Part shown: piece after piece, positions 7,862 to 16,687 of the stretch
Layout of the letters: each line of letters opens with the position of its first letter
Position numbering within the stretch: position 1 is the first letter of the stretch
Source of the DNA: an uncultured Petrimonas sp.
Lineage (GTDB): Bacteria; Bacteroidota; Bacteroidia; Bacteroidales; Dysgonomonadaceae
Reading direction: 5' to 3'
NCBI GenBank assembly: GCA_934621705.1
Contig: CAKTUP010000025.1
Span: 1 to 18,060, forward strand
DNA: 18,060 nucleotides
The notes under the pieces: model-generated
The model's input: the letters and a program-made list of their open reading frames with translations, nothing else
What the model was told of the DNA's origin: nothing
The model's database searches: none
Translations under genes and position numbers: made by a program

Positions 7862-10800
7862 TTACTTCAACGGTTTCACCCTGATATTCCTGAATTTCAC
7901 TTCCGAACCGTGACCGAGGAAACCGATATGCCCGGTTTTGTTCAACAATCCCGGATGGTCTTTCCCATCGATGGTGCCGTTTTTGGATGCTTCGCGAAGG
8001 TTGCCGTCTAAGATGGTTGTGCCGTTTAGAATAACTTTGATGTTATCGCCGTCGGCAACTACTTCCTGATAATTCCATTCGCCAACAGGTTTCAAAAATC
8101 CGCGCTTGGCGGGAATTACGCCGTAAACCGAACCGTGATACTGGTAGATTTCCAAATCTTTGTAGATGGGCGCTTCGTTGTCGAGAATCTGCAATTCCAT
8201 TCCACCGTAAGCGGCATCGCCTTCCAGCGGTGTGCGAATGCCCAGCCCGTTGTTGGCGCCGGGTGTGAGCATAAATTCGAAACGGAAAACAAAGTTGTCG
8301 AACTGATCTTTGGTGTACAGGTTTCCGCCGAAACTCTGGCTGGGATACAGCACGATATTTCCGCTTTCCACCACATAATCCGCTTTATTTCCCGTCCAGG
8401 CGTCGAGGTTGGTTCCGTCGAAAAGTACGCGGAAACCATCTTTCTTTTCTTCGGCCGAAAGTTGGAAAGGTTCGGGACGTTCAATTTCCTTGATAAAGAT
8501 ATCGCGATACGCTACTTTGCTTCCGTGTGCCTGTAACTCAATTTGTTCCGTGGGGAAAATGGGTTGGCTTCTGTCCCAGAAATTTTCCAGCACCACGTTG
8601 TCGGTAACCAACTCATCGTTGAGCCAAACCGATACGCGTTCGCCAATCATTTTGATGCGGAACGTGTTCCATTCGCCCACTTTTTGGTCGGCCACTTTCA
8701 ACGGTTTGCTTTCGTGTTTTTGGTTGTTGTACAATCCGCCCGAGCCAACCTGTGCGCCCACGTCCACGCGCGCCGTATCCCAGATTTGCACCTGCGGTGT
8801 GCCGCGAAGATAAATGCCTGCGTCGGGTTCCGGACCTTCGTAAAGTTTCCAGTCCACCAGCATTTCGAAATCGCCGTACAGTTTATCGGTAACCAGGTTA
8901 TCCCCTTTTCCGGTGAAAAGTAAGTCGCCGTTTTCAACTACCCAACCCGTTTTCGCTGCCTGATCGGCTTTGGTTTGGGCCGCAGCTAATTGCTGTTTGG
9001 TCATCGCTGCACGTTTGATTGGATTTTCCACCAATCCTTTCCAACCGTCCAAGTTTTTGCCGTTGAAAATGGATACAAAGCCGCCGGTTTTCGGATTTTC
9101 ATCCAGATACTTTTTGATGGCTTCGCGCTGATAACCCGCATCGGGATTTTTGAGCGTGGTGCTCACTTTGTTCAGTATTTTGGTGGTTTCCGCACCGGCA
9201 AACGACGGGTCAGACGTGCCGATATTCATTGCCGCTAACGCCGCGTTTTCACTCAACGAAGGATTATCCATATACGGCGCTGCGAAAAGCATTGCCTGAT
9301 ATTGTCCGGTATTTCCGAGTTGACGAAGAATGTTGTTTTTCTGCGCATCGGTTTGAGCAAACTGCATCGCTTCGCGCAGATACAGGTATTTCACGGCGCC
9401 CGTTTCACCCGATTTATTGATGGTGGCGATCAAGGCATCCGTAACTTTGCTAAGTTCGTCTTTGTTGGAACTGTTTCGCGCAATTTCGAGCATCGGGTAA
9501 ATGGCATCGAATGATTTCCAGTTGGTCAGCGCACTGAAAGCCGCGTTTTTGTTGGCTCCCGACTCGCTGTTGTAGGCTTTGGTAATCACGTCCATTGCTT
9601 CCTGCGAACCGCTGTTTGCCAACGCCGTGTAGTAAAGATGCTTGTTTGACGATTTGCTCATCCGTTCCGAAACCAGTTTCATTTGCTCGTTTGCCGGAAG
9701 ATAAGAAAGTGCGGCATTTATAGCTTGTTGAAGCGCCGGAACGAATTTTGCATCCGATTGTTCCAGCAGCGTGAACAGATCGGGTAGGTTTTTATCGGTA
9801 GAAACGTGTTGAAGTGTTTTGGCAGCTTCGGTTTTTACCGTTTCATTATCGGTAAACATTTGATTATACACCAAATTGTACTGGCTTTCTGCTTTTCGGT
9901 TGGCGATGAGTTGCAGCGCGGCAATTTTTCCGGCGTTTCCGGCATCGTTAAAAATCGACGCGAGCGGGTAGGAAATGTCGCCTTTATAAGTCGATAAGGC
10001 ATCTTGTGCCAGCCGAACGGTTTCTTCGTTGTTGTTTTTCAGCAAACCAGCCAATGCAAGCATCGCCTGTTCGTTACCGATTCTTGCCAGCGATGAAATG
10101 GCTGCTTTTTGAACCATCGGGTTAGACGATGTAGCGTAATTGGAGATCAAATTAACCGCATTCGGCACATTTTTTTCACCCAGCCAGTAGATAATGGCGG
10201 TTTGCTTTTCGGCAGATGCTCTCGGATTCAACTCCTTCACGATCATATCGACGGTTTTTTTGTCGTTCTGAAAAGCACTCGCGTTCAATACATTGCTCAA
10301 ATAAGCGATATCTCCGTCTTTCAGCGCAGCTTTGAGAATATTTGTTTTGTTGGTCGAAGGGATCGCCATCAGCAGTTGCGACGCGGCCACTTTCAGATCG
10401 GGGCGATTCTGTTTTCCGGCGAACGCGAGCAAACTTGCAGCATCTTTTTCCACCAGTTTAGCATCGGAATTGACTAATCTTTTCAATAGAGAAAGATACG
10501 ATGCCGTTGCCTTGTTGTGCGCCTGATAGGAATAATTGATTTTTTGTGCGGAGTTTTTGAGCGGAACAAGCGCGTTTCGGCTTCCCATATTTCCCAGCGC
10601 CGTGAGCAGCGTGTTATTGAGTTCGGCGGACGGATTTTGCGCTAAAGCCGTGAGCAACGCAGGTTCAGCCTGTGTGTATGCTGCCTGACTGATGGCGTTT
10701 ACCAGATTGATTTTGGTGGCATCCGATGTGCTGCCCGAAAGCGCGGTTGCCAATGCTTGCTTCGCATTTTCCGTTCCGATGGAAACCAATGCCTGCGCTG

Positions 10801-11245
10801 CCGGAGCCGAAAGTTGCGTGTCGTTTAACAATGCGGAGAGAGTTCCCACATTGTTATCGGTCCCGATTTTAGCGAGTTGGCGGATGACGAAGGCTTTTAC
10901 TTCGCTGTTAAGCTGACGGCTCAATGCCTTATCGAAAGCACCGGCAGCGATGGCGCGCTTGGCGTTGTCGTTTGCCACGAAATTCGTCCATCCGCTGATG
11001 GCATAATCCAACGTTTCGTTGCTTTGCTTTCCGGGAGGATTCATTCGTCCGATTAAATCCAGCAACCCTTGTTCTCCGGTGGAAACCAAATCGGCTATTG
11101 TTTTATTGTAGAGCGTTTGGTTGTCGGCCGGAAGTTGCGCCAGTGCATCGGCAATGATGGTGGCGGTGGTTCTGCCTTGCGGCAGTTGAGCTTGAATTCC
11201 ACTTGCTATTAGTAAGCAGATTATAATTAGTTTTATATGTTTCAT
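7862..11245 (-). CDS. Secreted HEAT-repeat protein with two DUF1080 (3-keto-glycoside hydrolase family) domains
   Basis: A 1127-residue exported protein. A signal peptide (about 1-20, ending GIQAQ) precedes a long alpha-helical HEAT/armadillo-type solenoid (about 35-710), with recurring units such as AAQALVSIGTENAKQALATAL and KAAISSLARIGNEQAMLALAG. Two C-terminal DUF1080 domains (PF06439) follow. Domain 1 (about 721-922) has FVSIFNGKNLDGW, AGIYLRG and VGEWNTFRI. Domain 2 (about 935-1125) has FRVLFDGTNLDAW, NNGLGIRTP, MELQILD and VGEWNYQEV. DUF1080 members have a concanavalin-like fold, and characterised ones cleave 3-keto-glycosides. The two domains differ in sequence, so they may have different specificity, or one may only bind. 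The solenoid probably scaffolds partners or a long glycan. The neighbouring Tat-exported Gfo/Idh/MocA gene, 74 bases upstream, could supply the keto-sugar substrate. Domain calls are strong; substrate and cooperation are inferred. Confidence 0.88.
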   Translation of the reverse strand: MKHIKLIIICLLIASGIQAQLPQGRTTATIIADALAQLPADNQTLYNKTIADLVSTGEQGLLDLIGRMNPPGKQSNETLDYAISGWTNFVANDNAKRAIAAGAFDKALSRQLNSEVKAFVIRQLAKIGTDNNVGTLSALLNDTQLSAPAAQALVSIGTENAKQALATALSGSTSDATKINLVNAISQAAYTQAEPALLTALAQNPSAELNNTLLTALGNMGSRNALVPLKNSAQKINYSYQAHNKATASYLSLLKRLVNSDAKLVEKDAASLLAFAGKQNRPDLKVAASQLLMAIPSTNKTNILKAALKDGDIAYLSNVLNASAFQNDKKTVDMIVKELNPRASAEKQTAIIYWLGEKNVPNAVNLISNYATSSNPMVQKAAISSLARIGNEQAMLALAGLLKNNNEETVRLAQDALSTYKGDISYPLASIFNDAGNAGKIAALQLIANRKAESQYNLVYNQMFTDNETVKTEAAKTLQHVSTDKNLPDLFTLLEQSDAKFVPALQQAINAALSYLPANEQMKLVSERMSKSSNKHLYYTALANSGSQEAMDVITKAYNSESGANKNAAFSALTNWKSFDAIYPMLEIARNSSNKDELSKVTDALIATINKSGETGAVKYLYLREAMQFAQTDAQKNNILRQLGNTGQYQAMLFAAPYMDNPSLSENAALAAMNIGTSDPSFAGAETTKILNKVSTTLKNPDAGYQREAIKKYLDENPKTGGFVSIFNGKNLDGWKGLVENPIKRAAMTKQQLAAAQTKADQAAKTGWVVENGDLLFTGKGDNLVTDKLYGDFEMLVDWKLYEGPEPDAGIYLRGTPQVQIWDTARVDVGAQVGSGGLYNNQKHESKPLKVADQKVGEWNTFRIKMIGERVSVWLNDELVTDNVVLENFWDRSQPIFPTEQIELQAHGSKVAYRDIFIKEIERPEPFQLSAEEKKDGFRVLFDGTNLDAWTGNKADYVVESGNIVLYPSQSFGGNLYTKDQFDNFVFRFEFMLTPGANNGLGIRTPLEGDAAYGGMELQILDNEAPIYKDLEIYQYHGSVYGVIPAKRGFLKPVGEWNYQEVVADGDNIKVILNGTTILDGNLREASKNGTIDGKDHPGLLNKTGHIGFLGHGSEVKFRNIRVKPLK

Positions 11246-11285
11246 TTGTAACGTATTTTTTGAAATTGAAATGATGTGTTCAGAT

Positions 11286-11306
11286 GAGACGCATTCAATG
11301 CGTCTC
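11286..11306. repeat. GAGACGC-type perfect palindrome
   Basis: The arms GAGACGCATT and AATGCGTCTC are exact reverse complements around a single C. It lies 13 bases past the stop of the upstream Gfo/Idh/MocA gene and 40 bases before the ATG of the HEAT-DUF1080 gene. It belongs to the same family as the elements at 2292, 7787 and 7828. Confidence 0.85.
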
Positions 11307-11319
11307 TACTTTCAACATT

Positions 11320-12573
11320 CTAAATTGACCACGGTGCACGCATCGGCTGATCGATCAGTCGATTGGCTTCTTCGTCGTTCACGAACATTTCTTTCACCGG
11401 ATCGTATTCGAGCGTTCTGTTCAACCGGAGCGCAACGGCACCCATATTAACAATCGTGGCTGAGCGGTGTCCGTTGAGTTCGTTCAACGCGAATTTCTGA
11501 CGGTTGCGAACGCTTGCGATAAAGTCGGTGTTTTGCTCCTGTGGTTCGGGAAAATCGGCTAATTTTTTCTGCCAATCGGGGATATCGCACACAAAGTTTC
11601 TGTACACATTTCCGTTTGGCCCGGCAATGTAAGGCGTATTCGGTGTGCCGTAATCGCCGCCCCAGAGAATAATCTGACAGCCGTCGTCGTAAGTATAAGT
11701 TATCGTACGCCAGGTTCCTACGGCATCGGGGTGCTGCTGCGGAGCATCCACTTCCACCTTCACGGGGCTTGTGTTGTCTTTGCCCAACAGGTACTGAACG
11801 GGGTCGATGTAATGTTGTCCCATATCGCCCAGTCCGCCGCCATCGTAATCCCAATATCCGCGGAAAGTGCCGTGTACGCGATGCGCGTTGTAGGGTTTGT
11901 AAGGCGCCGGGCCTAACCACATATCGTAATCGAGTTCGGCCGGAACGGGTTGCGGTTCGAGATGCGTTTTTCCCACCCAGTAGAATTTCCAGTCGAAGCC
12001 GGTGTGTTTGCTGATGGTTACTTTTAACGGCCAGCCGAGAAGTCCGCTGTCGACAAGTTTTTTTAACGGTTTTACGGGAGTTCCCAATCCATAGAAATTA
12101 TCTTTGAAACGGAACCAAGTGTTTAACCTAAAAATGTTTCCGTATTGCTGAATGGCTTCCACCACGCGTTTGCTTTCGCCAATGGTGCGGGTCATCGGTT
12201 TTTCGCAGAAAATGTCTTTTCCGGCTTTTGCTGCTTCCACCGACATAATTCCGTGCCAGTGGGGCGGGGTGGCGATGTGCACGATGTCCACGCTTTTGTC
12301 GAGGATGAGGTCGCGGAAATCGTGATATTCGTTCACTTTTCCCGAAATCATCGAAGCTGCTTGCGCAAGATGATTTTTATCCACATCGCAAATGGCTGCC
12401 ACGCGCGTGTTGTCGTAAGGAATGTGTCCGCGGCCCATTCCGCCCACGCCGATAATACCTTTGGTCAATTCATCGCTTGGGGCGATAAATCCTTTCCCCA
12501 ACACATTTCGGGGAACCACGGTGAGGAGGGTAACTCCACCGAGGGTTTTTAAAAATTGTCTCCTTGAGGTCAT
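11320..12573 (-). CDS. Tat-exported Gfo/Idh/MocA oxidoreductase
   Basis: A 417-residue NAD(P)-dependent sugar oxidoreductase-like protein. The leader MTSRRQFLKTLGGVTLL has a clear twin-arginine motif, so it is likely exported folded with its cofactor bound. The Rossmann glycine motif is GVGGMG at 42-47; the family EKP motif is CEKPM at 123-127. The C-terminal domain carries GGGLGDMGQHYID at 245-257, with H254 as a likely active-site residue. It also has several aromatic-rich loops (TGFDWKFYW, FRGYWDYD) suited to sugar binding. Members oxidise sugar or glycoside hydroxyls, often at C3, or use the tightly held NAD for internal redox cycling. The next gene carries two DUF1080 domains, and an oxidoreductase-DUF1080 pairing is known from 3-keto-glycoside pathways. 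Its own sugar is unknown. It follows the broken esterase gene by 121 bases, so it may have its own promoter. Confidence 0.9.
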   Translation of the reverse strand: MTSRRQFLKTLGGVTLLTVVPRNVLGKGFIAPSDELTKGIIGVGGMGRGHIPYDNTRVAAICDVDKNHLAQAASMISGKVNEYHDFRDLILDKSVDIVHIATPPHWHGIMSVEAAKAGKDIFCEKPMTRTIGESKRVVEAIQQYGNIFRLNTWFRFKDNFYGLGTPVKPLKKLVDSGLLGWPLKVTISKHTGFDWKFYWVGKTHLEPQPVPAELDYDMWLGPAPYKPYNAHRVHGTFRGYWDYDGGGLGDMGQHYIDPVQYLLGKDNTSPVKVEVDAPQQHPDAVGTWRTITYTYDDGCQIILWGGDYGTPNTPYIAGPNGNVYRNFVCDIPDWQKKLADFPEPQEQNTDFIASVRNRQKFALNELNGHRSATIVNMGAVALRLNRTLEYDPVKEMFVNDEEANRLIDQPMRAPWSI

Positions 12574-12694
12574 ATTTATTGATTTATAATGTATAAGAAA
12601 ATTAAATTTCGTAAATATAGTGAATTTTTGAATATTCTAACTTGATAGCTGGAGTTGTTAAATACTTTTTATTTTACTTTTCGATTTTTTCTGA

Positions 12695-13894
12695 TTAATT
12701 CCACACCACATCGTCATTTGTTTTAATACCGTTTGCAGGAAACGGATGTTTTTCGTCAAAAGGATATAATGCTTTAATGTCTTCAATAACAATAGTATTT
12801 TCATTCAGTGAACCGTCGGGATTAACGGCTTTCGACAAATCCAGTCCGAGGTGTTTTGCTAAAAACGGATAAACGGCAGCTCGTTTATTGTAATCATAAC
12901 CGTGTACATCATCGGGAAGATGTACATATTCAGTTAGTTCCGGCTTATTAAACAGTCCTTAAATGTATTGGATATGCGGGAATTCAACATTTGGTGTGTT
13001 CTTTGTCCAGTCGTCTCCATCGGAAACTAACATCAATGGGCGTGGTGCAGCGCATGCCGCAATTTCTACATTGTTGGTTTGAAAATTATCGGACTTGTGG
13101 ATTGGCATACCGCTTTCGCATACGCATCCGCCGAAAAAATGAGCCGATACCTGAACAACCGGGACGGAGACCGAAATTCTATCGTCAACGGCTGTTAGCA
13201 AAAATGCCTGAGTTCCGCCGCCTGATGCTCCCGTTATGGCTATTTTATCCGGATCTGCACCTAATGAGAGCAGAAAATCGACACTTCTGATGCTGTTCCA
13301 CAGCTGAAGTTTCAGCGCTTCGGGATGATGGTGGATCCATCCGTATTCCAGAGCAAGTTGCCCATATCCGACCATATCGTACGCGAAAACCATTGCACCC
13401 ATTCGCGCCATGACGGCAAATCTTTTTTGTGCATCGGAGCGATACCGGCCGTAATAATCGAGTTCAGACCAATGGCCGTGCGTGTTTAGTATTCCGGGCA
13501 AATTTCCGGTTGCATTCAACGGTGTATAAAGGCTTCCGGTAACATAAACTCCGGGTAAACTTTCAAAAGCCACATTTTGAACCTGATAACCATCAAAGGT
13601 TCGTTTATCTCCCATAATCGGGTTTAATGGGCCTTTTTTCGGAAACTTCTCCAATCCTGCGCCTTTCAGAATTTGTGTTTTTATTTGCTCGGCACGCTTT
13701 TTCCAATTTTCAACCGTTGTGTATTCTTTACGTTGTTTTTCCAGAAACTCTTTTCCTTCGGCTTCTGTCCAATGATAACCAATGCAAAGCATGGTTGAGT
13801 CAACTTTGTTTATGGTTGCAATGCTCTTTTTCTCTTTTGAGTTACAGGAATTTAAAATCAAAAAACCGAGCAGGAGTGGCAAGATGATTTTCAT
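12695..13894 (-). pseudogene. Acetyl-xylan-esterase/DLH-type lipoprotein hydrolase interrupted by an in-frame stop
   Basis: A 399-codon reading frame broken at codon 312 by TAA (12959-12961). The N-terminal 311 residues begin with a lipoprotein leader (MKIILPLLLGFLILNSC, lipobox C17). They continue as an alpha/beta hydrolase: THGHWSELDYYGR near 138-150, nucleophile Ser224 in GASGGG, and acidic residues in SDGDDW (291-296). Beyond the stop the same frame stays open for 87 more codons to TAA at 12695. It continues the fold with GLFNKPELTEYVHLP and DDVHGYDYNKR, the usual place of the catalytic His (H331), then AVYPFLAKHLGLD. The stopped product would lack that His, so it should be inactive. One base (TAT or TAC to TAA) could explain it. 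A real nonsense mutation, a sequencing error or readthrough are all possible. It lies 31 bases after the GH109 gene. When intact it would deacylate glycans or short esters at the membrane. Confidence 0.85.
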
Positions 13895-13925
13895 ATCAAG
13901 GCAGTTTTAAGATTGTCCGACAAAA

Positions 13926-15296
13926 TCATTCAGCAAACTTCAACCCTCCTAATTTATTCCAGTCGCCGCGGGTGAAATCGGGGATTTTTACGGGCATTCC
14001 ACCGTTAGATACGGATTGTTCGGTCAGTTCAACCAGGCACGACCATTCGGCAGCGTCGTAAACGTCTTGGTCGAGCGGTAGTCCGTTTCTTAAACAATAA
14101 ATCAGCCGATAATCCATAATGAAATCCATTCCGCCGTGTCCGCCCACTTTTTTGGCATATTCGCCGATTTCTTTGATAAACGGGTGCTGGTATTGAACCA
14201 TGAGGGAGTCGATCTGCTCTTTTTTCATAAAATTATGAGCGTCAGGTTCCAACGCAATCAATTCCGAAGGATACTTTTGAAAAAAACCTTTTGTGCCGCT
14301 GATGGTGTGCAGGCGGCTGTAGGGGCGAGGACTGGTGACATCGTGCTGAATCATGATGGTGCGGCCTTTTTCGGTTTTTATAATCGTAGTATTCATATCG
14401 CCCAACTTGTATTCTCTGGTAGCTTGAGGCGAATCTTCACCATACTTTTCTTTGGCTAAGGCTGTTAGCCCGAATTGATTTGACGAAACCGAAACCAAAT
14501 AATTCATCTTGTCGCCCCGATGGATATTCATAACCTGACAAATGGGGCCAAGTCCGTGAGTAGGATAGGGGTTGCCATTGTGTATAGCGTTGTATTCCAT
14601 GCGCCAATTGGAATTATAACCGTTGGTTACCACATTTTTAGACAATAATCCTTGTCGCAAATCATGAATGTATGCTCCTTCGCCGTGCGCAAGCTCGCCA
14701 AATAGCCCTTGTTGCGCCATATTCAACGTACTCAGCTCAAAAAAATCGTAGCAGGTGTTTTCGAGCATTATACAGTGGAGTTGCGTTTTTTCGGCCGTGT
14801 TTACCAAATCCCAGCACTCTGCAACGGTGGTTGCGGCTGGAACTTCAATAGCAACGTGTTTGCCATGTTTCATCGCATACACGGCTATGGGAGTATGGCT
14901 GAGCCAATCGGTGCAGATGTAGATCAAATCGATGTCATCGCGCTCGCACAATTCTTTCCACGCATCGTGCCCGATATATTCCGTTGCAGGAGCTATCTTC
15001 TTGTTTGTTAATAAGTTTTGCGCGTTTTTTACGGCTTCTTGCTTCAAGTCGCACAATGCCTTAATTTCCACGCCTTCCATAAAGGTATATCTTCTCACGG
15101 CGTCTCTTCCGCGGCCGCCCAATCCGATGAATCCGATGCGAACGGTGGAGATAGGATCAACCGCGAGTTGAAGCACGCTTTTCTGGCCTTTTTCGCGTGG
15201 TGGTTCCGGATTTTCTATTTGTTTACTGTTGGGCGACTGACAAAACGCTCCAACAGAGAAAACTATTGCTAAAATGAGTAAAATAAGGTGTTTCAT
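13926..15296 (-). CDS. GH109-type NAD-dependent glycosidase (alpha-N-acetylgalactosaminidase family)
   Basis: A 456-residue exported Gfo/Idh/MocA-fold protein whose sequence closely follows glycoside hydrolase family 109 as I remember it. After a signal peptide (about 1-19) come TVRIGFIGLGGRGRDAV (Rossmann motif G58-G63), CERDDIDLIYICTDW, HGKHVAIEVPAA (144-155), YDFFELSTLNMAQQGLFGE, YPTHGLGP (244-251), PRPYSRLH, GGHGGMDFIMDYRL (385-398) and PDFTRG near the end. GH109 enzymes keep NAD bound and split alpha-N-acetylgalactosaminides by transient oxidation at C3, elimination and re-reduction. EVPA replaces the EKP motif of ordinary Gfo/Idh/MocA proteins, which also fits GH109. The substrate could be another glycoside, since the family is not fully explored. 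It lies 17 bases after the Tat oxidoreductase and 31 before the broken esterase, in a tight operon. Confidence 0.85.
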   Translation of the reverse strand: MKHLILLILAIVFSVGAFCQSPNSKQIENPEPPREKGQKSVLQLAVDPISTVRIGFIGLGGRGRDAVRRYTFMEGVEIKALCDLKQEAVKNAQNLLTNKKIAPATEYIGHDAWKELCERDDIDLIYICTDWLSHTPIAVYAMKHGKHVAIEVPAATTVAECWDLVNTAEKTQLHCIMLENTCYDFFELSTLNMAQQGLFGELAHGEGAYIHDLRQGLLSKNVVTNGYNSNWRMEYNAIHNGNPYPTHGLGPICQVMNIHRGDKMNYLVSVSSNQFGLTALAKEKYGEDSPQATREYKLGDMNTTIIKTEKGRTIMIQHDVTSPRPYSRLHTISGTKGFFQKYPSELIALEPDAHNFMKKEQIDSLMVQYQHPFIKEIGEYAKKVGGHGGMDFIMDYRLIYCLRNGLPLDQDVYDAAEWSCLVELTEQSVSNGGMPVKIPDFTRGDWNKLGGLKFAE

Positions 15297-15313
15297 TGCT
15301 GATTTTTTTGATT

Positions 15314-16669
15314 TTATTCTTTATGCGCAACTCCGGCCAGCGGAATAGTTTCCGGAATGCCTTCCACTTTGCCCATAACGTATGTTTTGGGGCCTAAGTA
15401 TATATCGGCATTCATAATCTCGTCCCAAGTAATGTCTTTTCCGGTGTAAGCCACGATGCGGCCCATTATGGTAACGAGGGTTGAATAAGCCTGGTCTTCA
15501 CCGTCGTTTATGGTGTTTCCGCTTCGGATGGCGCTAACCAAATTGATGTGCTCCTGAACGAACGGATTTTTTACCGCCCATTCCGATTGCGTATCGCCTT
15601 CGGCGGCTTTTGGGTATTCCCAGATTACATTTCCGTTGTAATCGTACAATTTTCCGGCGGCATCGGCATAGCCGTTCGTGCAGTTGATTTGCTCTACTTT
15701 TCCGTTGGTGCAGCCGTCAATCTGCCGTGCGGCGCAATGGGTGCGAACACCGTTATCGTACAGGTATTCAACGCTGAAGAAGTCATACTGGTCGCCGGTT
15801 ACTCGTCGTTGGCGTCCGCCCCAACCGGTAGCTTTCACGGGGTTTTTGCCCATATACCAGTTCATAACATCCACCTCGTGAATGAATTGCTCTACAATGT
15901 GATCGCCCGATAACCAGCAGAAATTCACCCAGTTGCGAAGCATGTATTCCATATCCGTCCACTCAGGCCTGCGACTACGAAACCACAATGCGCCGCCGTT
16001 GCGAATGATGTTGGCTCCCGTGATATCGCCTATTTCACCGCTGAGCACGCGACGACGGGTTTCCATATAATCTTTTTGTGAGCGGCGAATGGTTCCGCTT
16101 ATAATATTTAGGTTCAGTGTTTTTGCTCTTTTTACGGCCGCCAGCACTTTTCTTACGCCGAAAGGGTCAACCGCTATGGGTTTTTCCATAAAAATGTGTT
16201 TTTGAGCATTCACCGCTGCTTCAACGTGGGCCGGACGGAAATGGGGTGGGGTGCACAACAAAACCACATCCACGCCGGAATCGATAACTTTTTCGTAGCT
16301 GTCGAATCCGATGAAACAGTTTTCGTCGGGAATATCCACGTTGCGTTCTTTTTTCAATATTTCACGGCAGTTATTGAGTTGGTCTTGAAATACATCGCCC
16401 AACGCCACAATTTGCAGGTTTGGGCCGGCATCCAGAAAATCCATGGCTGCTCCGGTTCCGCGGCCTCCGCAACCGATTAATCCGGCTTTAAGCGGTTTTC
16501 CGTCGGGCGCCTGATCGAGCAACACGGGCAAAGTTAATTCCGCTTTTTTGTCTTTTTTGGGCGATGAGCAGGAATTGAGCAGAGGAATGCCGCCCGCAAT
16601 TCCGATTGAACCCATCACGGCCGAACTCTTTAAGAAACTTCTTCTTGATAGTGAATTATCGTTTTTCAT
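15314..16669 (-). CDS. Tat-exported lipoprotein Gfo/Idh/MocA oxidoreductase
   Basis: A 451-residue oxidoreductase. The leader has a strong twin-arginine motif (SLSRRSFLKSS) and then a lipobox-like PLLNSC with C34, so it may be a Tat-exported membrane-anchored lipoprotein. The Rossmann motif is GCGGRG at 66-71, EKP lies at 162-164 (FMEKPIAVDP), and GDHIVEQFIHEVD at 255-267 holds the likely catalytic His. This subtype resembles the exported oxidoreductases of Bacteroidales 3-keto-glycoside loci such as B. thetaiotaomicron BT2156-BT2160, a comparison made from memory. It would oxidise a glycoside in the periplasm and hand it to a lyase or hydrolase. It lies 18 bases after the TIM-barrel gene and 17 before GH109, so the three are probably cotranscribed and may form one pathway. 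Family is certain; the sugar is unknown. Confidence 0.9.
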   Translation of the reverse strand: MKNDNSLSRRSFLKSSAVMGSIGIAGGIPLLNSCSSPKKDKKAELTLPVLLDQAPDGKPLKAGLIGCGGRGTGAAMDFLDAGPNLQIVALGDVFQDQLNNCREILKKERNVDIPDENCFIGFDSYEKVIDSGVDVVLLCTPPHFRPAHVEAAVNAQKHIFMEKPIAVDPFGVRKVLAAVKRAKTLNLNIISGTIRRSQKDYMETRRRVLSGEIGDITGANIIRNGGALWFRSRRPEWTDMEYMLRNWVNFCWLSGDHIVEQFIHEVDVMNWYMGKNPVKATGWGGRQRRVTGDQYDFFSVEYLYDNGVRTHCAARQIDGCTNGKVEQINCTNGYADAAGKLYDYNGNVIWEYPKAAEGDTQSEWAVKNPFVQEHINLVSAIRSGNTINDGEDQAYSTLVTIMGRIVAYTGKDITWDEIMNADIYLGPKTYVMGKVEGIPETIPLAGVAHKE

Positions 16670-16687
16670 ATTATATTGTTTTGTGTG

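Noticed and set aside
12574..12958. A long gap without genes
   Set aside because: Most of it (12695-12958) is the in-frame continuation of the interrupted esterase; only 12574-12694 is true intergenic sequence, and I see no feature there.
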